A DNA stretch of 64,000 nt from RSA9 sp036381195 (GCA_036381195.1 DASVDH010000105.1:37787-101786), one strand, 5' to 3'. Counted from the stretch's first letter, positions 28,600 through 37,492 are shown. Numbers and translations are program-made. Notes: a model not told the origin generated them from the letters alone.

Positions 28600-30324
28600 T
28601 CACTCGGGGCCGGCTGCGTCCACCCGCAGCCGCTGCTCGGTGGCCGGGTCCGGCTCGACGAACAGGGTCCGCACCCTCTCGGGCGCGACCAGCCCGGGCG
28701 GCGCTTTGCGCGGCTTGCGGACGTACTTGCGCCGCGTCCAATCCACGGCCACGGTGCCGGAGGTGCGCGCGCGGCTGTGCAGCGCCGCGAGCACGGCCGC
28801 CTCCGCCAGGTCCCTGGCCGGCGGGTTCGCCTCGGGGTCGGGCCAGCGGAGGATGACGTGCGAGCCCGCGGCCCCGCGCGCGTGGAGCCACACGTCGGAA
28901 GGCGACGAGTGGTGGAACGTGAGCTCGTCGTTCGCCTCCCGGTTCCTGCCGACGCGCACCTCGAGGCCGCCGCTGGTCCGGTACCGGCGGTAGGGAGGCA
29001 GGCGCCGGGCCGCGCGGCCGGTTGCCGCGCCTCCCGCGCCGATCGCGGCTTGCACCTCCTCCTCCTCGGCCGCGCCGGCCTCCGCCCGCGCCAGCAGCTC
29101 CTGGAGACGCGCGTGCTCCGCCTCCAGCTCCCGGATTCGCGCGGGGAGCTGCGCGGCCGCACGCTCGCGCTTGCGCGCCGCCTCGTACAGGCGGCGCGCG
29201 TTCTCCGCCGGCGCGAGCGCGGGATCCAGCGCCACACGCACGGTGCCGCCCGCGAAGTCGGACAGCTCCACCTCCGCCATCCCTTTCTCCGCACGATCGA
29301 GCTGGGCGAGCAGCAGGTCCGCGTGCCGGCGTAGCTCTGCCGCGCGCGGCCCGGACTGCTGCTGCTCCTCGCGCAGCCGGGTGAGCCGGCGTTGCAGCGC
29401 CGCGATCCGGTCGCGCAGCCGCTCGAGCGACGCGCGCGCCACGGGCGGCAGCCGCTCCGGCGCCGCCGCGCCACTCGCCGCTGCGGCGATCGCGGCCAGC
29501 AGGGAAGGGAACGGCTCGCCCGTCACGCCAGGCAGCGGCAGCGGATACGGCTGAGCGACCTCGCCCTGGCGCAGCACGCGTGGGTCCGGCGCGGGGAAGT
29601 CGGCGAGTGCGCGGTACCGCGCGTACGCGGGGTCCAGCGCTTCCGTGCCGGCGGCGGGGTCGGCCGCATCGCCCAGGATCGCGCGGCCGTTGACGGGACT
29701 CGTGTACGCGACGCGCGCGAGCAGCACGCGCTCGCGCTCCGCGGCGGGCACGCCATCCAGCAACGCGTGCCACTCGTCGAGGCCGAAGGGCGCATCCGCG
29801 CCCGCGCGCCTGCCGGCCCGCGGGGCAGCGTACTGTGCGCCCGGGCGGAGCTCGCGGCCCGCCGCCTCACGCGGCCGGAGAACGGCGAGGATCCGACCTC
29901 GCGCGTCCAGAGCGAGGACGTTCCACTGGTTCGTGAGGAGCTCGACGACGATGCGCGCGAGCGAGCCGGCCCGGGCGCCGTCGCCTGGTGGCGACTCCGG
30001 CACTGCGGCGGCAGGCGACAGCAGGTCGATGTGGAGCAGCCGCTCGTCCGGCGGCGCGGAGATGCGCGCGATCCTCGCGCCGCGCGGCGGCTCGACGACC
30101 GCCACCCCTGCCGCTGGCGGGACCCGCTCGCCCTCCAGCCAGCGAACCACGCCGCTCGTGGGGTGCAGGTCCCAGACGAGCACGCCGCGCCGGAACGCGA
30201 GCGTGGCGGAGCGAGAGGTGCCATCCAGCCGGAGCGCGCGCAACACGCGGCCGCGGAGGACCGCATCAAGCTCCGCGGCCAGGTAGCGCGCCAGGAGCGA
30301 GTCGTAGCGCACGCCGTTTGACAC
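28600..30324 (-). CDS. rqcH: NFACT family protein RqcH (ribosome-associated quality control)
   Basis: Binds stalled 50S subunits and recruits tRNA-Ala to add C-terminal alanine tails. 574 residues: NFACT-N from the start (VRYDSLLARYLAAELDAVL), a helix-hairpin-helix-like middle, a coiled coil at about 300-440 with many Arg/Glu/Ala, and an NFACT-R domain near 450-550 (ANDELTFHHSSPSDVWLHARGAAGSHVIL), which is the clearest signature. Older annotations call such proteins fibronectin-binding. The GTG start has no Shine-Dalgarno site but lies 6 bases after a -10-like hexamer. Confidence 0.9.
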   Translation of the reverse strand: MSNGVRYDSLLARYLAAELDAVLRGRVLRALRLDGTSRSATLAFRRGVLVWDLHPTSGVVRWLEGERVPPAAGVAVVEPPRGARIARISAPPDERLLHIDLLSPAAAVPESPPGDGARAGSLARIVVELLTNQWNVLALDARGRILAVLRPREAAGRELRPGAQYAAPRAGRRAGADAPFGLDEWHALLDGVPAAERERVLLARVAYTSPVNGRAILGDAADPAAGTEALDPAYARYRALADFPAPDPRVLRQGEVAQPYPLPLPGVTGEPFPSLLAAIAAAASGAAAPERLPPVARASLERLRDRIAALQRRLTRLREEQQQSGPRAAELRRHADLLLAQLDRAEKGMAEVELSDFAGGTVRVALDPALAPAENARRLYEAARKRERAAAQLPARIRELEAEHARLQELLARAEAGAAEEEEVQAAIGAGGAATGRAARRLPPYRRYRTSGGLEVRVGRNREANDELTFHHSSPSDVWLHARGAAGSHVILRWPDPEANPPARDLAEAAVLAALHSRARTSGTVAVDWTRRKYVRKPRKAPPGLVAPERVRTLFVEPDPATEQRLRVDAAGPE

Positions 30325-30360
30325 GCCCGGATGATGGCGCTAGCTTCCGCGCAGCGTCAA
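30325..30360 (-). promoter_or_regulatory. Putative leaderless promoter of rqcH
   Basis: Minus strand: TTGACG (30360-30355), 18 bases, CATCAT (30336-30331), then 6 bases (CCGGGC) to the GTG at 30324. Spacing is identical to that at meaB. Confidence 0.5.
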
Positions 30361-30417
30361 CTCGTTTCGCGGCGCGGCTGCGCGTGGATCACTGCGGCGC
30401 GCCCGCGCCGGACGGGA

Positions 30418-30630
30418 ATGGGCGTGGCAAGAGCGGCAGCGCCGCAGTGTGCGCGCGCCGTGACCATCCGGGATCTGCTGGAGATGAAGCGGCGCGGCGA
30501 GAGGATCGTCGCGCCGAGTGTTTACGACCACCTCCTCGGCCGCCTGGTGGGCGGCGCCGGCGTGCGCTCGGGCTACCCCGCCGCGCGCCTCGACGCCACG
30601 CGTTTCATCGACGACATCGTCCTGGCGTAG
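30418..30630 (+). pseudogene. Remnant of 3-methyl-2-oxobutanoate hydroxymethyltransferase (panB-like N-terminal fragment)
   Basis: A frame of 70 codons from ATG 30418 (or 56 from GTG 30460) contains VTIRDLLEMKRRGERIV, YDHLLGRLVGGAGV, which match the first 35 or so residues of PanB. PanB is about 265 residues; here the frame ends after a further GYPAARLDATRFIDDIVLA, and the metal-binding VGDS block is missing. It therefore looks like a truncated, internally deleted panB. A short expressed protein is possible but could not be a working ketopantoate synthase. It ends 2 bases before the GlmU-like gene. Confidence 0.45.
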
Positions 30631-30632
30631 GC

Positions 30633-31472
30633 ATGGAGCGTTGGACCGGCATCGCCCTGGCGTTGCGTACGCCTGCCGATGACCGCATGGCATCCCGGCT
30701 GCCAACGGTCCTGCACCCGCTCGCCGGGCGGCCGCTCGCGTGGCACGTGCTGCAGGCCATCGCCAGCGCACGGCCGCCGCCGCGCCGCATCCTCTTCTGC
30801 AGCGCTCCTGGCGTGGAGCTGCCCGGCCTCGCGGCGATTCCGGCGGATGCGGTCGTCGCCGGCCCCGGGGGCAACTGGTGGCGTGCCGTGGCGGCGCGGC
30901 TCGGCGACGATGAAGGGCCGTTCCTGGTCGCGGATGCGGCGGCCGCCGCGCTGCTGGCCTCGCTGCACGCGCTCGTCACCGGCCCGCCCGGCCGCGCGCT
31001 CCGCGCGCCAGGGGGCGAGGCGCTCGCGGTTTGGGTGGCGGATCGGGAGGCGCTCGCATGCGCGGGCGCGGGCGGCCTGGAGGCCCTCGCCGCGGCATGC
31101 GAGACCGTGCCCGCCGCGGACCCCGCGGAGGCGTTCGTCGTGCGCGACCGCGCCGGCCTCGCGCGGGCCGGCGCGCTGATCCAGAGGCGACTGATCCGCC
31201 GGCTGATGGACGGCGGCGTCACGTTCTTGCAGCCCGAGAGCGTGCTGGTGGACGTAGACGTGGAGATCGGAGCGGACACGGTGATCTACCCCGGCGTGGT
31301 GCTGGAAGGCCGCACGACGATCGGCTCGGAAACCGTCATCGGCCCGGGCTGCCGGATCATCGACAGCCAGGTCGGCAACGGCGTCGAGCTCAAGGGCTGG
31401 AACTACCTGTCCGGCACCACGATTCGCAACCGCGCAGTGCTCGAGCCGTATGTCCGCCGCGGATTTGATTGA
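30633..31472 (+). CDS. Degenerate GlmU-like protein (nucleotidyltransferase fold plus start of left-handed beta-helix)
   Basis: 279 residues, against about 450 for GlmU. RLPTVLHPLAGRPLAWHVLQA near residue 20 matches the GlmU uridylyltransferase start, but the preceding glycine-rich G-x-G-T-R-M loop is replaced by LRTPADDRM, so nucleotide binding is doubtful. From about residue 195 the hexapeptide repeats begin (VDVDVEIGADTVIYPGVVLEGRTTIGSETVIGPG), but the protein stops after about four coils, before the acetyltransferase active site. It may be a regulatory or inactive paralogue. The last 23 bases overlap the next gene. Confidence 0.7.
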   Translation: MERWTGIALALRTPADDRMASRLPTVLHPLAGRPLAWHVLQAIASARPPPRRILFCSAPGVELPGLAAIPADAVVAGPGGNWWRAVAARLGDDEGPFLVADAAAAALLASLHALVTGPPGRALRAPGGEALAVWVADREALACAGAGGLEALAAACETVPAADPAEAFVVRDRAGLARAGALIQRRLIRRLMDGGVTFLQPESVLVDVDVEIGADTVIYPGVVLEGRTTIGSETVIGPGCRIIDSQVGNGVELKGWNYLSGTTIRNRAVLEPYVRRGFD

Positions 31473-32025
31473 GGCGGCCGCCGCCGGCGAGCTGCCCGCC
31501 TGGGCCGAAGCCGGGCCGCGGCGGCGCGCGCACATGGCGCGCGTCGCCCGGCTGATGGATGCGTGGGCGTGCCGGCTCGGGCTGGACGAGGCGGAACGCG
31601 TGCGCTGGCGCGCGGCCGCGTGGCTCCACGACGCGCTGCGGGACGCGGATCCGGAGCGGCTCCGCGCGGCGCTGGGCTCCGCGCGGCCCGAGTGGCCGGC
31701 TGGCCTGCTGCACGGCCCTGCAACGGCGGCCCGGCTCGAGGCGGAGGGGGTGAGGGACGAGGCGCTCGTCCGCGCCGTCGCCTGGCACACCATCGGCCAC
31801 CCGGACATGGATCGACTCGGCCACGCCCTGTACATCGCCGACTACATCGAGCCCGGGCGCGCGTACGAGCCGGAGCGGCTCGCCGTGCTGCGCGCGCGCA
31901 TGCCCGCCGCACTGGATGCGGTGCTCCGCGAGGTGGCGGAGCGCCGCATCGCGCATCTCGTCCACTCCCGCCGTGCACTGGCGCCGGAGAGCGTCGCCTT
32001 CTGGAACCGGCTGACCGGCGCCTGA
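31450..32025 (+). CDS. YqeK-like HD-domain hydrolase (putative symmetric Ap4A hydrolase)
   Basis: 191 residues with HD-superfamily metal ligands: RRRAHMARVARLMDAWA, AAWLHDALRDADPE, LLHGPATAARLE, and WHTIGHPDMDRLGHALYIADYIEPGR near residue 117. The last block is the hallmark of the YqeK family, shown in Gram-positives to hydrolyse diadenosine tetraphosphate. In other genomes yqeK sits between nadD and rsfS; here it follows a GlmU-like gene and precedes a LytR_C gene, and neither nadD nor rsfS is present. ATG 31450 overlaps the GlmU-like gene. Confidence 0.82.
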   Translation: MSAADLIEAAAAGELPAWAEAGPRRRAHMARVARLMDAWACRLGLDEAERVRWRAAAWLHDALRDADPERLRAALGSARPEWPAGLLHGPATAARLEAEGVRDEALVRAVAWHTIGHPDMDRLGHALYIADYIEPGRAYEPERLAVLRARMPAALDAVLREVAERRIAHLVHSRRALAPESVAFWNRLTGA

Positions 32026-32026
32026 C

Positions 32027-32548
32027 GTGCGCGCGTCCTACCGCCTCCCCCTACTGCTCGCCGCGCTGCTCGCCGCGGCCGCCCTGGCGGGCTCGTTCGT
32101 CGCGAGCCGGCGCGGCTCCGGTGCGCCCGAGCCGGCGGCCGTCGGCGTGACCGCGAGGCCTCGCTCGCCCCGGGCCGCACGCTCGATGGCCGATGCGTCC
32201 CCGGACCCGGGGAGGATCCGGGTCGAGGTCCTCAACGCCACCAGCCGGCCGGGGCTCGCGCGCAGCGTGACGGGGCGGCTGCGCGATGCGGGGTTCGACG
32301 TCGTCTACTTCGGAAATGCGCCGCACGCGGACTCGTCGGTGGTCCTCGACCGTGCGGGGCGCGCAGACGCGGCGCATGCGGTCGCGCAAGCGCTGGGCAT
32401 CAGGCGCGTGCGGAGCAAGCCGGACCCCGGCCTCTACCTGGAAGCGACGGTGATCCTCGGCGCGGATTGGCCGCCATCCGCCGGCGTGCGGGACGGCGCG
32501 CGGGAGTGGTGGGCGCGGGTGACGGGTTGGTTGCGGCGCGACCGGTGA
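32027..32548 (+). CDS. LytR C-terminal-domain protein, membrane anchored
   Basis: 173 residues from a GTG one base after the yqeK-like stop. One membrane segment lies at residues 6-25 (RLPLLLAALLAAAALAGSFV), then a linker, then a LytR_C domain at about 63-145: IRVEVLNATSRPGLARSVTGRLRDAGFDVVYFGNA and later VRSKPDPGLYLEATVILGADW. LytR_C domains occur at the end of cell-wall ligases and as stand-alone proteins next to yqeK, as here. The catalytic LCP domain is absent. Precise role unknown. Confidence 0.8.
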   Translation: MRASYRLPLLLAALLAAAALAGSFVASRRGSGAPEPAAVGVTARPRSPRAARSMADASPDPGRIRVEVLNATSRPGLARSVTGRLRDAGFDVVYFGNAPHADSSVVLDRAGRADAAHAVAQALGIRRVRSKPDPGLYLEATVILGADWPPSAGVRDGAREWWARVTGWLRRDR

Positions 32549-32615
32549 CCCGCCGGGTCGCGCCTGCGGCGGTCCGCGCCCAGCGGGAACGCACCGCCTT
32601 CGCCGACGAGCACGC

Positions 32616-33806
32616 CTAGCGACGATTGGGCCGGCCGGCTGCGGGTGACCCGCGCGCCGGGTCGGATGCCGCGGGCCGCTGCTCCCCACGCTCGCCGCCA
32701 GGCCGGCGCGTGAGGGCGAGGAACGGCCGCGGCGGCTTCAGCGCGTGCTCGGCACGCAACTGGCCGCACGCCGCGGCGATGTCCCGCCCCCGCGGCCCCC
32801 GCACCGTCGCGGGCACGCCGCGCGCCTGGAGCACCGCCGCGAACTCGCGCTGCCGCTCGCGGGGCGTCGGCCGCCAGCCGGTGCCCGGCACCGGGTTGAA
32901 CGGGATCAGGTTGACGTGCGCGGAGAACGGGGAGACGAGCTCCGCCAGCTCCGCGGCCAGCGACAGGTCGTCGTTGACGCCGGCGATGAGCACGTACTCG
33001 AACGTGATGCGGCGGCCACCCGCGGCCTCGAAGCGGCGCAGCGCCTCCAGCAGCTCGGGCAGCGGGTACTTCTTCTCGGCCGGGACCAGCCGGGCGCGCA
33101 ACTCGTGGTTGGGGGCGTGCAGCGACACCGCCAGCCGGAACTGCTCGGGGCGTGCGGCGAGCTCGAGGATTCCGGGCACGATCCCAACGGTGGACACCGT
33201 GATCCGCCGCGCCCCCACGCCGTACGCGGTGTTCAGGAGCGTGAGCGCGGGCATCACCGCCTTGCGGTTCGCCAGCGGCTCGCCCATGCCCATGAACACC
33301 ACGTTGGTGATGGGCCCGAGGCCGTGCTCGGCGGCCCAGCGCCGCGCGCCGCGGAACTGGCCGACGATCTCGCCCGTGGAGAGCTGCCGCCGGTAGCCGG
33401 ACCAGCCCGTCGCACAGAACACGCAGGCCTGCGCACACCCCGCCTGCGACGAGATGCAGAGGGTCAGCCGGCCCCGCGAGGGGATGAGCACGGATTCGAC
33501 CAGCTCGCCGTCGGCCAGGCGCCACAGGTGCTTGGCCGTGCCGTCCGCGGAGCGCGCGACGTGCGCCGCCACGGGCGCGCCGACGCGGAACCGCTCCGCG
33601 AGCGCCGCCCGCTCCCTGACGGGCAGGTCTGTCATTTCATCGATGCCGACGGCATCCCGCTCGTAGAGCCAGGCGCGGACCTGCGCCGCCCTGTAGGCCG
33701 GCTGCCCGCGGCGCGCGAAATGCTCGCGCAGGCGGGCCGCCGCCTCGTCCGGCAGCAGGTCCAGGAGCGTCTCTGCTCCGCCGTGTTCGCGTTCGACGTC
33801 CGGCAT
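32616..33806 (-). CDS. rlmN: 23S rRNA/tRNA adenine-C2 methyltransferase RlmN
   Basis: Radical SAM enzyme that methylates A2503 of 23S rRNA and A37 of some tRNAs. 396 residues. The iron-sulfur Cys motif is in AGCAQACVFCATGWSGYRRQLS near residue 125, FMGMGEPLAN follows, and LIPFNPVPGTGW is typical. The methyl-carrier Cys is in AAACGQLRAEH near residue 347. A 35-residue Arg/Pro-rich tail extends beyond the usual end. It converges on the LytR_C gene and diverges from the PTS gene. Confidence 0.94.
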   Translation of the reverse strand: MPDVEREHGGAETLLDLLPDEAAARLREHFARRGQPAYRAAQVRAWLYERDAVGIDEMTDLPVRERAALAERFRVGAPVAAHVARSADGTAKHLWRLADGELVESVLIPSRGRLTLCISSQAGCAQACVFCATGWSGYRRQLSTGEIVGQFRGARRWAAEHGLGPITNVVFMGMGEPLANRKAVMPALTLLNTAYGVGARRITVSTVGIVPGILELAARPEQFRLAVSLHAPNHELRARLVPAEKKYPLPELLEALRRFEAAGGRRITFEYVLIAGVNDDLSLAAELAELVSPFSAHVNLIPFNPVPGTGWRPTPRERQREFAAVLQARGVPATVRGPRGRDIAAACGQLRAEHALKPPRPFLALTRRPGGERGEQRPAASDPARGSPAAGRPNRR

Positions 33807-34006
33807 GTGTCCACCACTCGTCGGTCGGTCCTGTGAGCGCCCGGCCAGTCGCGCGGAGAGCCGCGCGCCGGCGCGGCGCGTGGCCGGCAGACCGGCGCAC
33901 GCGGCGCCGCGGTTGCCGTCGCGCCCGCGGACCCGGTCGGCCCCGTGCAGCCGCCGCCCGTACGGTCGCTCGGAGCCGCCGCCGACCGCGCGGCTCCGGT
34001 GAGCGC

Positions 34007-34035
34007 TTGCTGGGCTGTGACCCGACCGTTAATTT
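34007..34035 (+). promoter_or_regulatory. Weak candidate promoter before the PTS IIA gene
   Basis: TTGCTG (34007-34012), 17 bases, TAATTT (34030-34035) lies in the only A/T-rich patch of the 284-base gap between rlmN and the PTS gene. The rest of the gap is Arg-codon-like GC-rich sequence without a recognisable gene. An alternative -10, TACGCT (34035-34040), stands 6 bases before a GTG that opens a 17-codon leader frame. Confidence 0.3.
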
Positions 34036-34090
34036 ACGCTGTTTAGGTGAATTGGAGGATCCCCCACCGAGTATTCGACTTGAGGCGCCT

Positions 34091-34549
34091 TTGCTCCTGA
34101 CGGACCTGCTCTCGCCGGAACGGATCCGCATCCCGCTGGAATCGCGTTCGAAGGACGATCTGCTCGAAGAGCTCGTCGAGCTGATCACCAGGGAGAATCG
34201 CGTGGACGACGCCGAGGACGTCCTGCGCGCGGTCCGCGAGCGAGAGGCGGTCCTCTCCACCGGGATCGGCAACGGCGTCGCGATCCCGCACGGCAAGTCC
34301 CCCGCCGTGCCCGAGCTCCGCATGGCGGCTGGCCTCACGCGCGAGCCCGTCGACTTCGATGCGCTGGACGGGAAGCCCGTGCGCCTCTTCTTCATGCTGG
34401 TCGGCCCCGAGACCGCTGCCGGGCCCCACATCAAGGCGCTCAGCCGCATCTCGCGCCTGGTGCGCAAGGAGTCGGTCCGCCAGCGGCTCGTGTCCGCCCG
34501 CGACGCGGACGACTTCTACCGCGCACTGCGCGAGGCGGAAGGCGCGTAG
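34091..34549 (+). CDS. PTS system EIIA-like protein (PtsN/FruA type)
   Basis: 152 residues, the usual EIIA-Ntr/fructose length. LLTDLLSPERIRIPLESRSKDDLLEELVELI opens the domain, and the phosphorylated His lies in GIGNGVAIPHGKSPAVPEL near residue 64. No other PTS component is nearby, so it is probably regulatory, perhaps of the PtsN class. No ATG is available; TTG 34091 has GAGG 5 bases upstream and gives the family-length protein. TTG 34052 in the same frame is less likely. Confidence 0.85.
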   Translation: MLLTDLLSPERIRIPLESRSKDDLLEELVELITRENRVDDAEDVLRAVREREAVLSTGIGNGVAIPHGKSPAVPELRMAAGLTREPVDFDALDGKPVRLFFMLVGPETAAGPHIKALSRISRLVRKESVRQRLVSARDADDFYRALREAEGA

Positions 34550-34592
34550 CCGTTGCCGCGCGTGATCACGCCGACGACGTCCCCAGAACCCG

Positions 34593-36500
34593 ATGAGTCA
34601 TAGCCTGCCGACCACCGTGCGCAGCTCGCTCGCCGGCACGCTGCGCCGGGAAGATGCCGGAGGCCGCGTCCGGCTCGCCGGCTGGGTCCATCGCCGCCGG
34701 GACCTGGGCGGCCTCGTGTTCGTGGAGCTGCGCGACCGCTCCGGCCGCATCCAGCTCTCGTTCGGCCCGGATTGGACGCCCGCCGACGCACTCGAGCGTG
34801 CGAGCCGGCTGGGGACGGAGGCCGTCATCGCCATCGAAGGCGAAGTCGTGGAGCGGCCCGCCGGCAACGTGAACCCCGAGCTGCCCACGGGCGAGATCGA
34901 GGTGCACGTCCGCTCGCTCGAGGTGCTCTCGGAGGCCGAGACGCCGCCGATCCCGGTGGCGTACGGCCCCGGTGAGGAGCTGCCCGCGGAGGAGCTGCGC
35001 CTGCGCTACCGCTACCTCGACCTGCGCCGCGAGCAGCTCCAGCGCGCCCTCGGCATCCGGCACCGTGCGCTGCAGCTCGTCCGGCGGCATCTCAGCGAGG
35101 AAGGGTTCTGGGAGATCGAGACGCCCATGCTGACGCGGCGCACGCCCGAGGGTGCGCGCGACTACCTGGTGCCGAGCCGCGTCCATCCCGGCGAGTTCTA
35201 CGCCCTGCCGCAGTCTCCGCAGCTCTACAAGCAGCTCCTCATGGTGGCGGGTTACGACCGCTACTTCCAGATCGCGCGTTGCCTCCGCGATGAGGACCTG
35301 CGTGCGGACCGGCAGCCCGAGTTCACCCAGATCGACGCCGAGATGTCCTTCGTCACGGAGGAGGACATCTTCCGGGTCGGCGACGGGCTGATCGCGGCCC
35401 TCTGGCGCGAGCTGGCCGGCGTGGAGCTCGCAACGCCGTTCCCCCGCCTCACCTACCGTGAGGCCATCGAGCGGTACGGCACGGACAAGCCGGACCTCCG
35501 CTTCGGCATGGAGTTCGTGGACCTCACGGAATTGCTCCAGGCCACGGATTTCCGGCTCTTCCAGCAGACCCGAGGCACCGGCGAACGGATCAGGGGTATC
35601 CGTGCACCGGGCGGTGGCGCCCTGTCTCGCCGCGAGCTGGACGAGCTGGCCGAGGTGGCCCGCGCCAATGGCGCGGCCGGCGCGCTCTGGGTCCGTCGCA
35701 CCGAAGAGGGCCTCGCCGGCACGTTCGCCCGCGCGCTCGACGCCGGCCAGACCGCGCGGTTCATCGAGCGCACAGGCCTGGAGCCGGGCGACCTGTTCGT
35801 GGCGGTGATCGGCCACTACCGGCTGGCGCCGGTGGTCGCGGAAAGCCATCTCGTCACCACGGATGCGCCCCGCCTGGGCGGCGCCGAGGCCGCGCTCGAT
35901 GCCCTGCGTCGCCACCTCGGCGACCGGCTCGGCCTGCGGGACCCGGGCGCCCACTGCTGGGTGTGGATCACGGACTTCCCGCTGTTCGATTGGGATGTGG
36001 AGGCCGGCCGGCTGGTTGCGGCGCACCATCCGTTCACCATGCCACATCCCGACGATGTGCCCCGCCTGCTCGAGTACACCGGGGCGGGGCCGGTCGGCAC
36101 GGAGGATGCCCGCAGGTTGTTCGCGGAGGGGCTCCGGGCCCGCGCCTACGACGCCGTCTACAACGGCATCGAGATGGCGAGCGGCTCGATCCGGATCCAC
36201 GACCCGGCGCTCCAGCGGCACGTCTTCGCCGCCCTCGGCATGTCCGAGGCCGAAGCGCAGGAGAAGTTCGGGTTCCTGCTCGAGGCGTTCCGGTACGGGG
36301 CTCCGCCACACGGCGGGTTCGCCTTCGGGTTCGACCGCCTGGTCATGCTCCTCGTGGGCGCCAGCAGCCTGCGGGACGTGATCGCGTTTCCGAAGACCAC
36401 CGCGGCGCGCGCCCTGTTCGAGGGCGCGCCCGCGCCCGTCCCGGCGGAGGAGCTGGCGCATCTCCACATCGCGCCGCTGGACGGGCAGGGGAGCCGATGA
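34593..36500 (+). CDS. aspS: Aspartyl-tRNA synthetase AspS
   Basis: Class II synthetase, 635 residues: an OB-fold anticodon-binding domain (residues 12-110, RLAGWVHRRRDLGGLVFVELRD), the catalytic core with motif 2 RCLRDEDLRADRQPEFTQID near 225, the bacterial GAD insertion at about 300-430, and motif 3 GFAFGFDRLVMLLVG near 585. The GAD insertion marks the bacterial type. The discriminating or non-discriminating nature toward tRNA-Asn cannot be told from sequence by eye. The stop overlaps the phoH start (ATGA). Confidence 0.96.
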   Translation: MSHSLPTTVRSSLAGTLRREDAGGRVRLAGWVHRRRDLGGLVFVELRDRSGRIQLSFGPDWTPADALERASRLGTEAVIAIEGEVVERPAGNVNPELPTGEIEVHVRSLEVLSEAETPPIPVAYGPGEELPAEELRLRYRYLDLRREQLQRALGIRHRALQLVRRHLSEEGFWEIETPMLTRRTPEGARDYLVPSRVHPGEFYALPQSPQLYKQLLMVAGYDRYFQIARCLRDEDLRADRQPEFTQIDAEMSFVTEEDIFRVGDGLIAALWRELAGVELATPFPRLTYREAIERYGTDKPDLRFGMEFVDLTELLQATDFRLFQQTRGTGERIRGIRAPGGGALSRRELDELAEVARANGAAGALWVRRTEEGLAGTFARALDAGQTARFIERTGLEPGDLFVAVIGHYRLAPVVAESHLVTTDAPRLGGAEAALDALRRHLGDRLGLRDPGAHCWVWITDFPLFDWDVEAGRLVAAHHPFTMPHPDDVPRLLEYTGAGPVGTEDARRLFAEGLRARAYDAVYNGIEMASGSIRIHDPALQRHVFAALGMSEAEAQEKFGFLLEAFRYGAPPHGGFAFGFDRLVMLLVGASSLRDVIAFPKTTAARALFEGAPAPVPAEELAHLHIAPLDGQGSR

Positions 36501-37489
36501 AGCGATTGGAGAACAGCACGGTCCAGCATAGAATTCCGGCAGAAGGCGCCGACCTCCTGTTGCTCGCGGGCGTCGGTGATGCCAACCTTCAGGAGATGGC
36601 GCGCCTGTGCGGCTGCAGGGTCATCTTGCGTGGCGACGAGCTGATCCTTTCCGGCGAGGTCGCGGACGTCGAGCGGGCCGCGCCCGTCGCCCTGCGCCTG
36701 ATCGAGTTGGCCCGCATTGGCAACCCGTTCGGCGTCGAGGAAGTCCGGCGTGCCGTCGCCGACCTGGACCTCAACGGCCGTGGCGACGTCGAGGTCGTCA
36801 CCCGGCAGGACGACTACCGGCTGGTCCTGCCGGGCTCGCGCAAGGTGATCGTCCCGAAATCCGAGGGCCAGCGCGCGTATCTGGACGCCATCGCGAGGAA
36901 CGACATCGTCGTCTCGATCGGGCCGGCGGGCACGGGCAAGACCTACCTGGCCGTGGCCATGGCCGTGGACGCGCTGCACAAGAACCGTGTCCGGCGCATC
37001 ATTCTCGCGCGCCCCGCGGTCGAGGCGGGCGAGAACCTGGGCTTCCTGCCCGGCGACCTGCAGGAGAAGGTGGACCCGTATCTCCGGCCCCTGTACGACG
37101 CGCTGGAGGACATGATGCCGCCGGACCGCGTGCGCCGCGCCATCGAATCCCGGACGATCGAGATCGCGCCGCTGGCCTACATGCGCGGCCGGACGCTCTC
37201 GGATGCGTTCGTGATCCTGGACGAGGCGCAGAACGCGACCACGGCTCAGATGAAGATGTTCCTGACGCGGCTCGGCCTGAACTCGCGCACGGTGATCACC
37301 GGCGACAAGACGCAGATCGACCTGCCGCGCCGGGAGGACTCGGGCTTGCTCCAGATCGAGCGGATCCTCCAGGGGATCGACGGGATCAGCTTCGTCTACC
37401 TGGACCGCGTTGACGTGGTGCGCCATCGACTGGTCAAGGAGATCATCGAGGCGTACAACGCGGCGGACGGGGAGCACGAGGAGCGCTAG
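36497..37489 (+). CDS. PhoH-like ATPase (YbeZ type)
   Basis: 330 residues: an N-terminal KH-like region (VHRIP-like opening then LLAGVGDANLQEMARLCGCRVILRGDEL), then the P-loop domain with Walker A SIGPAGTGKTYLAVAMA near residue 137 and Walker B FVILDEAQNATTAQMKMFLTRLG near 240. It is the usual partner of YbeY, encoded two genes downstream, and is thought to act in ribosome or RNA maturation. ATG 36497 overlaps the aspS stop; the next gene follows after 3 bases. Confidence 0.92.
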   Translation: MKRLENSTVQHRIPAEGADLLLLAGVGDANLQEMARLCGCRVILRGDELILSGEVADVERAAPVALRLIELARIGNPFGVEEVRRAVADLDLNGRGDVEVVTRQDDYRLVLPGSRKVIVPKSEGQRAYLDAIARNDIVVSIGPAGTGKTYLAVAMAVDALHKNRVRRIILARPAVEAGENLGFLPGDLQEKVDPYLRPLYDALEDMMPPDRVRRAIESRTIEIAPLAYMRGRTLSDAFVILDEAQNATTAQMKMFLTRLGLNSRTVITGDKTQIDLPRREDSGLLQIERILQGIDGISFVYLDRVDVVRHRLVKEIIEAYNAADGEHEER

Positions 37490-37492
37490 CGA

